Positions 23,052-41,020 are shown, numbered from the stretch's first letter. The stretch: 64,000 nt of DNA from Citrobacter sp. Res13-Sevr-PEB04-36 (GCF_015672735.1 NZ_JADABY010000043.1:62001-126000), one strand, 5' to 3'. Translations and numbers: made by a program. Notes: generated by a model not told the origin, from the sequence alone.

Positions 23052-24419
23052 ATGAAAAAACAAACCCAGCTGTTGAGTGCATTAGCGTTAAGTGTCGGGT
23101 TAACTCTCTCGGCGCCGTTTCAAGCCATTGCGTCGATACCCGGCCAGGTTCCCGGTCAGGCGGCACTCCCCAGCCTCGCACCAATGCTGGAGAAGGTGTT
23201 ACCTGCAGTCGTGAGCGTGAGAGTCGAAGGTACCGCCACTCAGGGGCAGAAAGTCCCGGAAGAATTCAAAAAGTTTTTTGGCGATGACCTACCCGATCAG
23301 CCATCACAACCGTTCGAAGGCCTGGGTTCAGGGGTCATCATCGACGCCGCCAAAGGCTACGTTCTGACCAATAACCACGTGATTAATCAGGCACAGAAGA
23401 TCAGTATCCAGCTCAACGACGGTCGCGAGTTTGACGCCAAGCTGATTGGTAGCGACGATCAGAGCGATATCGCCCTGCTGCAAATCCAGCACCCCAGCAA
23501 CCTGACACAAATTGCCATCGCCGACTCCGACAAACTCCGCGTGGGTGATTTCGCCGTGGCCGTCGGCAACCCGTTTGGGCTGGGGCAAACGGCGACCTCC
23601 GGCATCGTATCGGCATTGGGTCGCAGCGGCCTGAACCTGGAAGGCCTGGAAAACTTTATTCAGACCGACGCGTCCATTAACCGGGGCAACTCCGGCGGCG
23701 CACTACTTAACCTGAACGGTGAGCTGATCGGTATTAACACCGCCATTCTGGCACCGGGCGGCGGCAGCATCGGCATCGGCTTTGCCATTCCCAGCAACAT
23801 GGCGCGTACACTGGCACAGCAGTTGATGCAATTTGGCGAAATCAAACGCGGCCTGCTGGGCATTAAAGGGACGGAAATGACCGCCGACATTGCCAAAGCG
23901 TTCAAGCTGGATGTGCAGCGCGGCGCGTTTGTCAGCGAAGTTCTGCCGAACTCTGGCTCCGCGAAAGCGGGCGTGAAATCCGGTGACGTCATTACCAGCC
24001 TCAACGGCAAGCCGTTGAACAGTTTCGCTGAACTACGTTCGCGCATTGCGACCACCGAGCCGGGTACCAAGGTCAAACTGGGCCTGCTGCGTAACGGTAA
24101 GCCGCTGGAAGTGGAAGTCACGCTGGATACCAGCACATCGTCGTCCGCCAGTGCGGAAATGATTGCCCCTGCGTTACAAGGGGCAACGCTTAGCGACGGT
24201 CAGTTAAAAGACGGCACTAAAGGCATCAAGATTGATAACGTCGAAAAAAGCAGCCCAGCCGCGCAAGCCGGTCTGCACAAAGATGACGTTATCATCGGTG
24301 TGAACCGCGATCGCGTGAGCTCTATTGCCGAAATGCGCAAAGTGCTGGAAGCGAAACCGTCGATCATTGCTTTGCAGGTGGTGCGCGGTAACGAGAATAT
24401 TTATCTGCTCCTGCGTTAA
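23052..24419 (+). CDS. degQ: Periplasmic serine endoprotease DegQ
   Basis: HtrA-family protease and chaperone of the periplasm. It is 455 aa, the E. coli length. A signal peptide (about residues 1-27, ending AIA-S) is followed by a trypsin-like domain with triad His109, Asp139 and Ser214 (in GNSGGA), then two PDZ domains. I chose ATG 23052 (MKKQTQ) since it begins the signal peptide; upstream frame is not conserved. degS follows after 89 bp. Confidence 0.97.
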   Translation: MKKQTQLLSALALSVGLTLSAPFQAIASIPGQVPGQAALPSLAPMLEKVLPAVVSVRVEGTATQGQKVPEEFKKFFGDDLPDQPSQPFEGLGSGVIIDAAKGYVLTNNHVINQAQKISIQLNDGREFDAKLIGSDDQSDIALLQIQHPSNLTQIAIADSDKLRVGDFAVAVGNPFGLGQTATSGIVSALGRSGLNLEGLENFIQTDASINRGNSGGALLNLNGELIGINTAILAPGGGSIGIGFAIPSNMARTLAQQLMQFGEIKRGLLGIKGTEMTADIAKAFKLDVQRGAFVSEVLPNSGSAKAGVKSGDVITSLNGKPLNSFAELRSRIATTEPGTKVKLGLLRNGKPLEVEVTLDTSTSSSASAEMIAPALQGATLSDGQLKDGTKGIKIDNVEKSSPAAQAGLHKDDVIIGVNRDRVSSIAEMRKVLEAKPSIIALQVVRGNENIYLLLR

Positions 24420-24428
24420 GCGGGTATT

Positions 24429-24458
24429 CCGGACATCAGCCCGCCGTGTGATGTCCGG
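24429..24458 (+). other. Perfect hairpin between degQ and degS
   Basis: CCGGACATCA and TGATGTCCGG form a 10-bp stem around a 10-nt GC-rich loop, 10 bp after the degQ stop and about 50 bp before degS. There is no U tract. It may be an attenuator or an RNA-stability element that separates degQ and degS expression. Confidence 0.55.
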
Positions 24459-24508
24459 TAAACTCGTGATATGCTGCTGCCGTTCCCCTTTTTAATGACG
24501 CCGCTATC

Positions 24509-25576
24509 ATGTTTGTGAAGCTTTTACGTTCGGTCGCGATTGGTTTAATCGTCGGCGCCATTCTGCTGGCCGCGATGCCCTCTCTGCGCAAAATCAATCC
24601 GCTTACAGCACCCCAGTTTGACAGTGCTGATGAAACGCCTGCCAGCTATAATCCGGCGGTTCGCCGTGCAGCACCCGCTGTTGTTAACGTATATAACCGC
24701 AGTATGAATAGCACGACGCATAACCAGTTGGAGATCCGCACACTCGGCTCGGGCGTTATCATGGATCAGCGCGGCTATATCATCACCAACAAACACGTGA
24801 TTAATGATGCCGACCAAATCATCGTCGCCCTGCAGGATGGGCGCGTGTTTGAAGCACTGCTGGTCGGCTCCGACACCCTGACTGACCTGGCGGTGCTAAA
24901 AATCAACGCCTCTGGCGGGCTGCCCACGATCCCTATCAACAACAAACGGATTCCGCACATTGGCGACGTCGTTCTTGCTATCGGTAACCCGTACAACCTT
25001 GGGCAAACCATTACTCAGGGGATCATCAGCGCCACCGGTCGTATTGGCTTGAACCCCACGGGACGGCAAAACTTTCTGCAAACGGATGCCTCTATCAACC
25101 ACGGTAACTCCGGGGGCGCGCTGGTTAACTCGCTGGGTGAGTTGATGGGCATTAACACGCTGTCGTTTGACAAGAGCAACGATGGCGAAACGCCGGAAGG
25201 GATTGGTTTTGCTATTCCTTTCCAGTTGGCTACAAAGATTATGGATAAGCTGATTCGTGATGGTCGCGTCATTCGCGGGTACATCGGGATTAGCGGTCGT
25301 GAAATTGCGCCACTGCACGCGCAGGGCGGCGGAATGGATCAGATTCAGGGGATTGTGGTTAACGAAGTCTCCCCGGATGGCCCGGCGGCACAGGCGGGTA
25401 TTCAGGTTAACGACCTGATTATCTCGGTCAATAACAAACCGGCTGTCTCTGCGCTGGAAACCATGGATCAGGTAGCGGAAATTCGCCCAGGCTCGGTTAT
25501 CTCCGTCGTCGTGATGCGTGATGATAAACAGTTAACGCTGCAGGTCACCATTCAGGAATACCCGGCCACTAATTAA
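24509..25576 (+). CDS. degS: Membrane-anchored serine endoprotease DegS
   Basis: Starts the sigma-E envelope stress response by cutting RseA when its PDZ domain senses misfolded porin C termini. It is 355 aa, as in E. coli. An uncleaved N-terminal membrane segment (about residues 6-24) is followed by the protease domain with His96, Asp126 and Ser201 (GNSGGA), then a single PDZ domain. Own hairpin upstream and a terminator downstream. Confidence 0.97.
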   Translation: MFVKLLRSVAIGLIVGAILLAAMPSLRKINPLTAPQFDSADETPASYNPAVRRAAPAVVNVYNRSMNSTTHNQLEIRTLGSGVIMDQRGYIITNKHVINDADQIIVALQDGRVFEALLVGSDTLTDLAVLKINASGGLPTIPINNKRIPHIGDVVLAIGNPYNLGQTITQGIISATGRIGLNPTGRQNFLQTDASINHGNSGGALVNSLGELMGINTLSFDKSNDGETPEGIGFAIPFQLATKIMDKLIRDGRVIRGYIGISGREIAPLHAQGGGMDQIQGIVVNEVSPDGPAAQAGIQVNDLIISVNNKPAVSALETMDQVAEIRPGSVISVVVMRDDKQLTLQVTIQEYPATN

Positions 25577-25604
25577 CATCACGCCTACCCCCCACTTACC
25601 ATAA

Positions 25605-25633
25605 AAAACCGGAGCACAATTAGCTCCGGTTTT
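25605..25633 (+). terminator. Terminator after degS
   Basis: AAAACCGGAGC pairs with GCTCCGGTTTT around a 7-nt loop, followed by more T residues. Symmetrical A and T flanks mean it may also act on mdh transcripts from the other side. Confidence 0.9.
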
Positions 25634-25666
25634 TATTAGGCGATATCGTAGGGAGTTGGCACGTAA

Positions 25667-25757
25667 TGCCTGATGGCGCTACGCTTATCAGGCCTACAAA
25701 TACATGCTGACCGTAGGCCGGATAAGGTGTTTACACCGCCATCCGGCATCCGGATCC
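25667..25757. repeat. BIME: two REP units between degS and mdh
   Basis: TGCCTGATGGCGCTACGCTTATCAGGCC is the first unit (25667-25695) and the second holds GTAGGCCGGATAAGG and GCCATCCGGCAT. They lie in the gap between convergent degS and mdh. Confidence 0.88.
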
Positions 25758-25765
25758 TCTTCGCG

Positions 25766-27608
<1,843 letters not shown>

Positions 27609-27611
27609 TCC

Positions 27612-27642
27612 TTTTCCCCGCCGCATCGTGTGGCGGGGAAAA
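27612..27642 (+). terminator. Hairpin after argR
   Basis: TTTTCCCCGCC pairs with GGCGGGGAAAA around a 9-nt loop, 4 bp past the argR stop. The following bases (CCTTCCTTTC) are only partly T-rich. Confidence 0.7.
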
Positions 27643-27984
27643 ACCTTCCTTTCTCATCCCCTATCCCTCTTTTCCACTACCTGGCATTTAACAAATAGTG
27701 CGTTTCACTGCCTGAAACCATTCACGCGGTGAATTATAAGCATAATAAACGCACAAATTGCTAAATTAGTTATTCTATTGAATTTACTGATTTTTTTGAG
27801 AAATAAAAGTTCAGAAATACGTTTTTAATTCCATTGAGTTATTAAAAAAACAATTCTTAACACCTAATAACGGAAGAAATCATTAGCGTGGTATTAATTT
27901 ATCGAGTTATTAGTGTATACTTGATTTTGTGATGAGGGTCACGAAACGAAGACCCCAATAAAAGAATTCGACGAGGTAAATATC
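27643..27984. promoter_or_regulatory. AT-rich region upstream of yhcN
   Basis: No gene in about 340 bp. I see nested inverted repeats at 27698-27754 (GTGCGTTT paired with AAACGCAC, enclosing TTCACGCGGTGAA), a -10-like TATACT at 27916-27921, and a CRP-like site TGTGATGAGGGTCACG at 27928-27943 just downstream of it. GGTC and GACC arms form a small hairpin at 27936-27955. Confidence 0.5.
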
Positions 27985-28251
27985 ATGAAAATCAAAACAA
28001 CTGTTGCAACATTAAGCCTTCTTTCCGTTCTCTCTTTTGGTGCCAGCGCGGCAGTTAATCAGGTGAACACACAAGAAGCACAGAATTTGCAATCCATGGG
28101 TACCATCTCCGTTTCTCAGATTGGCAGCTCACCGATGGATATGCGTCAGGAAATCGTCGCTAAAGCTGAAAAAGCTGGCGCCAGCAGCTACCGCGTGACC
28201 GAACTGCGTGAAGGCGCTCACTGGCACGCAACGGCTGAACTGTACAAATAA
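27985..28251 (+). CDS. yhcN: Stress-induced periplasmic protein YhcN (DUF1471)
   Basis: Small secreted protein of the YhcN/BhsA family, 88 aa. Signal peptide about residues 1-22 (ending ASA-A). The DUF1471 core shows SSPMDMRQEIVAKAEKAGASSYRVTE and ends WHATAELYK as in E. coli. In E. coli it responds to acid and cytoplasmic pH stress; molecular role is not known. A GACGAGG ribosome-binding site precedes the ATG. Confidence 0.92.
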   Translation: MKIKTTVATLSLLSVLSFGASAAVNQVNTQEAQNLQSMGTISVSQIGSSPMDMRQEIVAKAEKAGASSYRVTELREGAHWHATAELYK

Positions 28252-28279
28252 ACCCTCGTCGTCTTGTCCGAGACGACTT

Positions 28280-28304
28280 GCCCCCGCCTGTCGGGGGCTT
28301 TTTT
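28280..28304 (+). terminator. Terminator after yhcN
   Basis: GCCCCCG, loop CCTGT, CGGGGGC, then TTTTTT. Classic rho-independent terminator. Confidence 0.93.
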
Positions 28305-28309
28305 ATGCC

Positions 28310-28588
28310 TTACATCGAATGACGAACGTTAAAGCGTAATTGCCCTTCCAGCTCTTCTTCTGCTTCATCAAACAGCAATATCAGCGCACCGTAGCGTCGT
28401 CGTTGTTTGTCTGGCAAATGGATAAACTCAATTTCCAGCGGCAGGGGTAGAATATCTCCCATCACCACTTCCCACAGCGAATCGAGATCGCTCACCTTTT
28501 CCCGAGCCAGACCGAATGTCCGCGTAAACTCACGGTAAAAATCCCCCAGCTCTTCAATCTCGTCAAAATCAAATGTATAGATCTTCAT
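28310..28588 (-). CDS. yhcO: Barstar-family protein YhcO
   Basis: Putative ribonuclease (barnase) inhibitor, 92 aa, cytoplasmic and acidic. Matches E. coli YhcO ([12 protein letters not shown]...) along its length, including [22 protein letters not shown]. No barnase-like gene lies beside it, so its target is unknown. Confidence 0.88.
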   Translation of the reverse strand: MKIYTFDFDEIEELGDFYREFTRTFGLAREKVSDLDSLWEVVMGDILPLPLEIEFIHLPDKQRRRYGALILLFDEAEEELEGQLRFNVRHSM

Positions 28589-28673
28589 CTATAGCTACCA
28601 TCCCGACGCCAGTCACTCGACAGACTACCTCTATGCAGAGACTTCCGCACGTCAGGTAAGTATAGCCATAAAC

Positions 28674-28698
28674 AAACCGACGCTTCTGGCGTCGGTTT
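28674..28698 (-). terminator. Terminator of the aaeXAB operon
   Basis: AAACCGACGC and GCGTCGGTTT form a 10-bp stem with a 5-nt loop, 6 bp after the aaeB stop on the minus strand, followed by GTTT. Confidence 0.85.
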
Positions 28699-28704
28699 AT
28701 CAGT

Positions 28705-30672
28705 TTAACTGCTGGTCAGCGCATGCTGGTATTTGTGGAGCATGCCGGTGAGTCGTTTTACCGGCTCCGTCACCTGAGGAGGTGCTTCCCAGAGGGCTAA
28801 CTTCTCCTGATAGATATCAAGCTCTTCCAGCAACTGGCTAAAGTAGCGTCGGCGTTTGTCGTCGTTCCCTGCGGATATAATGTGATCGGCGGTGCGGCGC
28901 AGTTGACGGTGAAAGGCGGATAAATCCTCGTTTACCGGTACCGGCGCATCGCGCAGACGCTGGTGCGCGATAATCATCGTCAGCGCCAGGCGAAACTTCG
29001 CCAGGTCCCCGGGGAATTTGTTCATCAGCAAAAACAGCTGCTGATACAGCGCCGGGAGATGATTTTCTTTACGGCGAACCACGTTGGTGGTCATGGCCGA
29101 GACCGCCGCTGATACAAACTGATTGAGCAGCACACGACCGGTTCTGTCGCGCGAGTTATCTCGCACCAGTAAGATCACCAGAAACGCCAACACGCATCCA
29201 ACAATCTGCCCAAGCGCACTGTCAAGGAACTGGCTAAAGTGGAAAGTCATCGGGTTATCCAGCACAATGATGTTAATAGTACTGGCCAGGGCACCCATTG
29301 AACCCAAACGTCGCTTCTGAACCTCGATGCCCAGAAAGAACCCCAGCACCGCCAGGCTCAGGCACAGTAACAACATACTTTGCTGCGTATTGGGGATAAT
29401 CACCAGAAAGTAGAGCGCGCCCAACGGTAACGCCGCCAGCGTGCCGTAGATAAAGTCGATCGCCACCATGCGCGGATTGGGTAAACGCATCGCCAGTGAG
29501 GTCACGACCGCAATCATCACCATTGCGCCGCTACCCGACGTCCAGCCGGTCCACAGCCAGAACAAGGTGCCCAGCACGCAAGACAGCGTGGTGCGCCAGA
29601 AGTTAACCATCGCATGATGTCGCTCAGCAGATTCCACCTTCACCAGTGGCTCGCCCTGCAAGATCTCTTCTTCCGTGGCGCTAATTTTTGTATTACTGAC
29701 CACGCCGCGTTTCAGCAGCAGGTAGCGCGTTGCCGCACCGGCCCAGGTATAGATCGTGACCGGCGTGTCACGCTCACCGGTCCAGACCATTACCCGGCGC
29801 ATGCGCTTCAACTGCTTATGCACATCCTGCACGCTTTCCACCGGCATATCGAACAGCTCGCGGAAGGTTTCTGTAATCAGTTCTGGTCGCGTGTTCTGGA
29901 TAAGATAAGTTTCGCAAGATTGAGTAATCAGCGTCAGTGACAGCGTGTTCAGCGCTTTGAGCCTGCGGTTGGCACGCCCCCAGCGTGAGGACTCCATATT
30001 CAGGTTGCTGCGCATATCCTCCAGCGCCGCCGTCCGACGAACTAAATCGCCCCAGGCTTTGTCCACTTCCTCTCTGTCGCCATGTTTAATACACAGTTGC
30101 ATAAGCCGGTACTGCGCCACCAGAAGGCTGTCCAGTTCGACGTCAATTTCCTGTTTCACCGAGCGGGGCGAAAAGAGCAGATCCGCCACTATCGCGCAGA
30201 CAATACCGATCACAATCTCGCTACAGCGCTCGAGGGCAAATTGCGGCGTCAGCAGGGGCTCCGCCTGGATAGTAATGACGATAATCAGCGCCGTATAACC
30301 CGAAAGCCCCCAAGCATAGGAGTTCTCGATCTTCACCAGCGAAGAGATCCAGGTACAAAAACCAGCCCAGACACAGCACACCAGAATCATCAACAGCGGC
30401 GCACGGATCATGCTGATAATAATCACCAGCGCCGCAATACAGCCGATAAACGTCCCGATGATACGCAACATCCCGCGATAGCGGATCGCGCCCGAATAAG
30501 GTTCTCCGCCCGCCGCGAAAGCGGGGCCCGCAGCCACAATCGCCGCGGTCAACACCGCCCAGCGAGGGGTCTCAAGCTGAAAATGAAAGCCAACAAACAG
30601 CGCCAACACAATGGCGCATGCCAGTTTTAACGCAAAGCGGATGTGCTGATTGGCAATGGAGAAAATACCCAT
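28705..30672 (-). CDS. aaeB: p-hydroxybenzoic acid efflux pump subunit AaeB
   Basis: Inner-membrane pump of the fusaric acid resistance (FUSC) family that exports aromatic carboxylic acids with AaeA. It is 655 aa, as in E. coli. Two groups of membrane helices (about residues 15-170 and 365-500) each precede a large soluble part. It lies 5 bp after aaeA. Confidence 0.95.
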   Translation of the reverse strand: MGIFSIANQHIRFALKLACAIVLALFVGFHFQLETPRWAVLTAAIVAAGPAFAAGGEPYSGAIRYRGMLRIIGTFIGCIAALVIIISMIRAPLLMILVCCVWAGFCTWISSLVKIENSYAWGLSGYTALIIVITIQAEPLLTPQFALERCSEIVIGIVCAIVADLLFSPRSVKQEIDVELDSLLVAQYRLMQLCIKHGDREEVDKAWGDLVRRTAALEDMRSNLNMESSRWGRANRRLKALNTLSLTLITQSCETYLIQNTRPELITETFRELFDMPVESVQDVHKQLKRMRRVMVWTGERDTPVTIYTWAGAATRYLLLKRGVVSNTKISATEEEILQGEPLVKVESAERHHAMVNFWRTTLSCVLGTLFWLWTGWTSGSGAMVMIAVVTSLAMRLPNPRMVAIDFIYGTLAALPLGALYFLVIIPNTQQSMLLLCLSLAVLGFFLGIEVQKRRLGSMGALASTINIIVLDNPMTFHFSQFLDSALGQIVGCVLAFLVILLVRDNSRDRTGRVLLNQFVSAAVSAMTTNVVRRKENHLPALYQQLFLLMNKFPGDLAKFRLALTMIIAHQRLRDAPVPVNEDLSAFHRQLRRTADHIISAGNDDKRRRYFSQLLEELDIYQEKLALWEAPPQVTEPVKRLTGMLHKYQHALTSS

Positions 30673-30677
30673 CGAGA

Positions 30678-31610
30678 TTAACCAAACTCGCGCAGACGGT
30701 GCGCCATTTTACGAAAGAACGATTCCTGGCTGGCATCGCGATCTTGACTACCGGTAATGACCACGGTCGCCGTGGTACCAGCCGGCCACAGGGTTCCCTG
30801 CTGGTCATCAAGACGAATGCGCACCGGCACACGCTGAGCCAGTCGCACCCATTCAAGGTTGGAGTCAATGGTCGCCATGCCTTTTGCATCCTGCGTGCTG
30901 CTGGCATTCGTCACGCCCGCCGCCACGCTATCAACGGTACCTTTCAATACCTTGTTACTGCCAAGCGGCGTAATTTCAGCACGATACCCCGGGCGGACAC
31001 CTTCCAGCTTGGTCTCTTCCATATAAGCCAGAACGTAAAAGGAGTGCTGTTTGACCAGCGCCACCGCCGTCGAACCACGGGTAATAAATTCACCAGAATA
31101 GACATTAAGATTAGTCACCCAGCCGTCGGCTGGCGCACGAATCACGGTACGTTCGAGATCGAGTTTTGCCAGATCGCGGGTCGCCTGCGCCTTCGCCAGC
31201 TGATGTAATACGGTTTGCAGCACGTTATTCGACTGGTCAATTTCCTCACGGGACATGGCCTGAACGCCAAGACGGTTACGACGCCCCGCCTCCTGGCGTT
31301 TTTCCTGCGCCAGGACCTGATAATAGGCGACGTCAGCTTCGGCTTGTTCGAGGGCTTTTTTATAACGCGGTTGGTCGATGGTAAACAGGACCTGATCCTT
31401 TTTCACCAGTTGGTTATCATGCACGTTAACGTGAGTAATCAGACCCGCGACGTCCGGGGCGATAGCGACAACCTCGGCACTAAAACGCGCGTCACGCGTC
31501 CACGGAGACTCGGTGTAATAGACCCATGCGCGGAAAATAGCGATAAAAGCCAGAATGACCAGTACGAGAGTCATGGCCGTACGGGAGAGTTTTCTTGTTA
31601 GTGTTTTCAC
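30678..31610 (-). CDS. aaeA: p-hydroxybenzoic acid efflux adaptor AaeA
   Basis: HlyD-type membrane fusion protein that links AaeB to an outer-membrane channel. It is 310 aa, as in E. coli. N-terminal membrane anchor about residues 12-30, then a lipoyl-like half ([26 protein letters not shown]), a helical hairpin and the second lipoyl half ([20 protein letters not shown]). Second gene of aaeXAB. Confidence 0.95.
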   Translation of the reverse strand: MKTLTRKLSRTAMTLVLVILAFIAIFRAWVYYTESPWTRDARFSAEVVAIAPDVAGLITHVNVHDNQLVKKDQVLFTIDQPRYKKALEQAEADVAYYQVLAQEKRQEAGRRNRLGVQAMSREEIDQSNNVLQTVLHQLAKAQATRDLAKLDLERTVIRAPADGWVTNLNVYSGEFITRGSTAVALVKQHSFYVLAYMEETKLEGVRPGYRAEITPLGSNKVLKGTVDSVAAGVTNASSTQDAKGMATIDSNLEWVRLAQRVPVRIRLDDQQGTLWPAGTTATVVITGSQDRDASQESFFRKMAHRLREFG

Positions 31611-31617
31611 TTCAACC

Positions 31618-31821
31618 TCAAACGAACAGGCGCGTTATTAGATAGAACAGACAGCAATACAGCGCGGTGTTAAACAGAGCCGGATGCCAGACAAAATCAT
31701 AGATGCCTGTCGGAACCAGCACCCGGCGCACCAGCCAGAAAATCGCCAGTGACAAAAGTAACTCGAAAAAAATCGGTGGGAAGGAAAGACCAAACACCAC
31801 GATAACGGGAAACAGACTCAT
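31618..31821 (-). CDS. aaeX: Small membrane protein AaeX
   Basis: 67-aa hydrophobic protein (DUF1656) with two predicted membrane helices, first gene of the aaeXAB operon, 7 bp before aaeA. Its role is unknown and in E. coli it is not needed for efflux. Confidence 0.9.
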   Translation of the reverse strand: MSLFPVIVVFGLSFPPIFFELLLSLAIFWLVRRVLVPTGIYDFVWHPALFNTALYCCLFYLITRLFV

Positions 31822-31971
31822 GTTGACCTTGGTAGCTTAAGAGAGTGCAGGCGATCGTTTATTGAGCATATGTCACCGCAGAGAAGGGCAAGGATGAGCC
31901 AGGCGAGAGCGACATAGCTGTTATTTGAATAATAATATATTAACGTAACTGTTATGCTGTTATCTATATTA

Positions 31972-31987
31972 TGTGATCTAAATCACT
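31972..31987. promoter_or_regulatory. CRP-like site between aaeX and aaeR
   Basis: TGTGATCTAAATCACT fits the CRP consensus with one mismatch and is almost palindromic. It lies only 18 bp upstream of the aaeR ATG, so CRP bound there would more likely block aaeR than activate it. FNR is excluded less firmly, since its core TTGAT is not met. Confidence 0.6.
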
Positions 31988-32005
31988 TTTAAGTCAGAGT
32001 GAACA

Positions 32006-32935
32006 ATGGAACGATTAAAACGTATGTCGGTGTTCGCCAAAGTCGTCGAATTTGGCTCCTTCACTGCCGCAGCCAGACAGCTGCAAATGAGCGTTTCATC
32101 GATAAGCCAGACGGTATCAAAACTGGAAGATGAACTGCAGGTTAAGCTGCTAAACCGCAGTACACGCAGCATTGGGCTGACCGAGGCCGGAAAAATTTAT
32201 TATCAGGGTTGCCGTCGCATGCTGCATGAAGTGCAGGACGTTCATGAGCAGCTTTACGCGTTTAACAACACGCCGATCGGTACGCTGCGGATCGGCTGTT
32301 CTTCAACCATGGCACAAAATGTCCTCGCAGGACTGACCGCAAAAATGCTGAAAGAGTACCCCGGACTGGCGGTCAATCTGGTCACCGGCATCCCGGCCCC
32401 GGACTTAATTGCCGACGGCCTGGACGTGGTTATCCGCGTGGGCGCACTCCAGGACTCCAGCCTTTTTTCACGCCGTCTTGGGACGATGCCAATGGTGGTC
32501 TGTGCCGCTAAAAGCTACCTCGCCCAATTTGGCGTCCCGGAAAAACCCGCCGATCTCAGCAACCATTCGTGGCTGGAATACAGCGTACGTCCGGATAATG
32601 AATTTGAGCTTATTGCCCCGGAGGGGATTTCGACTCGCCTGATCCCACAGGGACGCTTCGTGACCAACGATCCCATGACGTTGGTGCGCTGGTTGGCCGC
32701 AGGTGCAGGCATTGCCTATGTTCCGTTAATGTGGGTGATCAATGAGATCAACCGTGGCGAAGTGGAGATCCTGCTGCCCCGCTACCAATCAGATCCGCGT
32801 CCGGTTTATGCGCTGTATACCGAAAAAGACAAGCTACCGCTCAAGGTGCAGGTGGTGATTAACTCTCTCACAGATTATTTTGTCGACGTGGCGCAGTTGT
32901 TTCAGGGGATGTACGGCAGGGGTAAAGAGAAATAA
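32006..32935 (+). CDS. aaeR: LysR-type activator AaeR
   Basis: Regulator that switches on aaeXAB in response to aromatic carboxylic acids. It is 309 aa, as in E. coli. LysR helix-turn-helix at residues 18-37 (SFTAAARQLQMSVSSISQTV), followed by a periplasmic-binding-protein-like effector domain. Divergently oriented from aaeX, the usual LysR arrangement. Confidence 0.95.
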   Translation: MERLKRMSVFAKVVEFGSFTAAARQLQMSVSSISQTVSKLEDELQVKLLNRSTRSIGLTEAGKIYYQGCRRMLHEVQDVHEQLYAFNNTPIGTLRIGCSSTMAQNVLAGLTAKMLKEYPGLAVNLVTGIPAPDLIADGLDVVIRVGALQDSSLFSRRLGTMPMVVCAAKSYLAQFGVPEKPADLSNHSWLEYSVRPDNEFELIAPEGISTRLIPQGRFVTNDPMTLVRWLAAGAGIAYVPLMWVINEINRGEVEILLPRYQSDPRPVYALYTEKDKLPLKVQVVINSLTDYFVDVAQLFQGMYGRGKEK

Positions 32936-32938
32936 AAA

Positions 32939-33023
32939 TGCCCGGTGGCGCTTCGCTTACCGGGCCTACAGTTGGTGCCGATTTGTAAGCCGGATAAAAC
33001 GCGAAGCGTTACCATCCGGCATG
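32939..33023. repeat. BIME: two REP units between aaeR and tldD
   Basis: TGCCCGGTGGCGCTTCGCTTACCGGGCC is the first unit (32939-32966) and GTAAGCCGGATAA with CCATCCGGCAT the second. They fill the gap between two convergent genes, which show no separate terminator. Confidence 0.88.
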
Positions 33024-33031
33024 TACAACAA

Positions 33032-38366
<5,335 letters not shown>

Positions 38367-38416
38367 GCATCTCTCCTTGTCTGCCAAAAAATGTGACTCA
38401 CAAAACCGTTTTACCA

Positions 38417-38446
38417 GATGGCGGCGTGAACGCCTTATCCGGCCTG
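38417..38446. repeat. Single REP-like unit between rng and yhdP
   Basis: GATGGCGGCGTGAACGCC-TTATCCGGCC matches one REP half-element. It lies between yhdP and rng on the same strand. Confidence 0.6.
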
Positions 38447-38471
38447 GAAGATATCGCCATCAGTTGGTTAA

Positions 38472-39941
38472 CTACATCATAACGACGTCGAACTGTTCCT
38501 GGTTATAAAGCGGTTCAATTTGTACTTTAACCTGTTTACCAACAAAGATTTCCACTTCCGCCAGCGCATGTGACTCTTCACCTTTCAGGGCTTCCGCCAC
38601 TGCCGGAGAAGCATAGACCAGGAAACGATCGGAGTCGTAAGCATGATGGACTCGCACAATTTCACGCATTATTTCATAGCATACCGTTTCGACCGTTTTC
38701 ACCGTACCGCGTCCGTGGCAAGTCGGACACTCGTTGCACAGCACATGCTCCACGCTTTCGCGCGTACGCTTACGCGTCATCTCCACCAACCCAAGCTGTG
38801 AAAAGCCATTAATGCTGGTTTTGACACGATCTTTACTCAGCGCTTGCTCCAGAGAGTGCAGCACCCGGCGACGGTGATCTTCATTACTCATGTCGATAAA
38901 ATCGATAATGATAATGCCGCCGAGGTTACGCAAACGTAGCTGACGCGCGATGGCCTGCGTGGCTTCAATATTGGTGTTAAAGATGGTGTCATCAAGATTA
39001 CGATGCCCGACAAACGCACCGGTATTGATATCGACAGTGGTCATGGCTTCGGTTTGATCGATAATCAAATAGCCGCCGGATTTCAGCTCAACCTTGCGCT
39101 CCAGCGCACGCTGAATTTCATTTTCCACATCAAAGAGATCGAAAATGGGCTGTCGTCCACTGTAGTGTTCCAGCTTGCTGGTCATCTCAGGGATGTATTC
39201 TGCCGTAAACTCCAGCAATGCTTCGTAGGTCAGACGGGAGTCCACGCGGATCCTGTCAAGCTGGGCGTCAGCAAAATCACGCAACACACGCTGCGCCAGC
39301 GCCAGTTCGCCGTACATCTGGTAACGCGTTTGCGGGCGCTTTTTGCGCTCCATGACTTTGGTCCAGACTCGCTTAAGATATGCGGCATCTGAAGCCAGAT
39401 CGTCTTCGCACACGCCTTCCGCCGCCGTACGAATAATAAACCCGCCCTGCTCATCACAGTAATCCGCCACCACTTTTTTCAGGCGTTCACGCTCGGTTTC
39501 ACTTTCGATTCGCTGGGAAACCCCAACATGCGAAGCACCAGGCATAAAGACCAGATAACGGGATGGCAGCGTAATGTCAGTCGTCAGACGGGCTCCCTTG
39601 GTACCCAGTGGATCTTTGACCACCTGCACCATCAGGTCTTGACCCTGACGAACCAGTTCGGAGATGTCGCGCACGGTGAACTGCTTCTGTTCTTCACCCG
39701 CCACGCATTCAGTGTGCGGCATGATGTCTGAAGCGTGAAGAAATGCGGCTTTATCCAGCCCAATATCTACAAAAGCCGCCTGCATACCCGGAAGTACACG
39801 ACTTACACGACCTTTGTAGATATTGCCTACGATTCCGCGTCGCGCCTCACGTTCAATATGAATTTCCTGCAGAATACCGCCATCAATGTACGCCACACGT
39901 GTTTCCGAGGGCGTTACGTTTACCAACAATTCAGCCGTCAT
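38472..39941 (-). CDS. rng: Ribonuclease G
   Basis: Single-strand endoribonuclease of the RNase E/G family that matures the 5' end of 16S rRNA and degrades certain messages. It is 489 aa, as in E. coli. S1-like domain near residues 35-125; catalytic Asp residues in [10 protein letters not shown] and IIIDFIDM; Zn-link CNECPTC. ATG 39941 ([13 protein letters not shown]) fits the family. Overlaps yhdE by 11 bp. Confidence 0.97.
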   Translation of the reverse strand: MTAELLVNVTPSETRVAYIDGGILQEIHIEREARRGIVGNIYKGRVSRVLPGMQAAFVDIGLDKAAFLHASDIMPHTECVAGEEQKQFTVRDISELVRQGQDLMVQVVKDPLGTKGARLTTDITLPSRYLVFMPGASHVGVSQRIESETERERLKKVVADYCDEQGGFIIRTAAEGVCEDDLASDAAYLKRVWTKVMERKKRPQTRYQMYGELALAQRVLRDFADAQLDRIRVDSRLTYEALLEFTAEYIPEMTSKLEHYSGRQPIFDLFDVENEIQRALERKVELKSGGYLIIDQTEAMTTVDINTGAFVGHRNLDDTIFNTNIEATQAIARQLRLRNLGGIIIIDFIDMSNEDHRRRVLHSLEQALSKDRVKTSINGFSQLGLVEMTRKRTRESVEHVLCNECPTCHGRGTVKTVETVCYEIMREIVRVHHAYDSDRFLVYASPAVAEALKGEESHALAEVEIFVGKQVKVQIEPLYNQEQFDVVMM

Positions 39942-40524
39942 GTTTATCCCTTTTTTCACGCAGTGCGTTAAAATTGCTCAGCAACTCATACGTTTCTACC
40001 AGCGGTAAGCCGACTACGGCGTGATAGCTGCCATTTATCTTCCTGACAAAACAGCCACCCAACCCTTGAATACCGTATGCACCTGCTTTATCCATGGGTT
40101 CACCGCTGGCAACATAGCCGGCGATGTCCTCATCTGTTAGTGCTCTGAACGTCACTTCCGTTACCACCAGGCAGTCCAGACTGTGCTGGCGATCGGCTAA
40201 TGCTACCGCCGTCATCACCTGATGTGTTTTACCTGACAGTTTGCGCAGCATCGCGGCTGCATGCGTGGTGTCGTGTGGTTTTTCCAGCACTTCACCATCC
40301 AGGATGACAATGGTATCTGCACCCAGTACCGGCAAGTCTCGTGCAGCCAGCGCAACGCCTGCCTGCGCCTTCTCGCACGCGAGGCGAACAACATACTGCT
40401 GCGCGCTCTCTTGCGGATGCCGCTGCTCCTCAATCCCCGGAACCAGTCGCTCAAAGGTGACGCCTAGTTGGGTCAACAATTCCTGACGGCGGGGGGAACC
40501 TGAAGCCAGATACAGAGTATTCAT
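39931..40524 (-). CDS. yhdE: Maf-family nucleotide pyrophosphatase (dTTP/UTP) YhdE
   Basis: House-cleaning enzyme that hydrolyses dTTP, UTP and modified pyrimidine nucleotides. It is 197 aa. Maf signature [10 protein letters not shown] at residues 8-17; catalytic Asp in LGADTIV; later [10 protein letters not shown] motif is complete. ATG 40524 matches homologues. The stop lies 11 bp inside rng. Confidence 0.94.
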   Translation of the reverse strand: MNTLYLASGSPRRQELLTQLGVTFERLVPGIEEQRHPQESAQQYVVRLACEKAQAGVALAARDLPVLGADTIVILDGEVLEKPHDTTHAAAMLRKLSGKTHQVMTAVALADRQHSLDCLVVTEVTFRALTDEDIAGYVASGEPMDKAGAYGIQGLGGCFVRKINGSYHAVVGLPLVETYELLSNFNALREKRDKHDG

Positions 40525-40531
40525 ATCAACC

Positions 40532-41020
<489 letters not shown>

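Noticed and set aside
28310-28588. YhcO barstar as half of a toxin-antitoxin pair
   Set aside because: No barnase-like or other toxin gene beside it; neighbours yhcN and aaeB are the usual ones.
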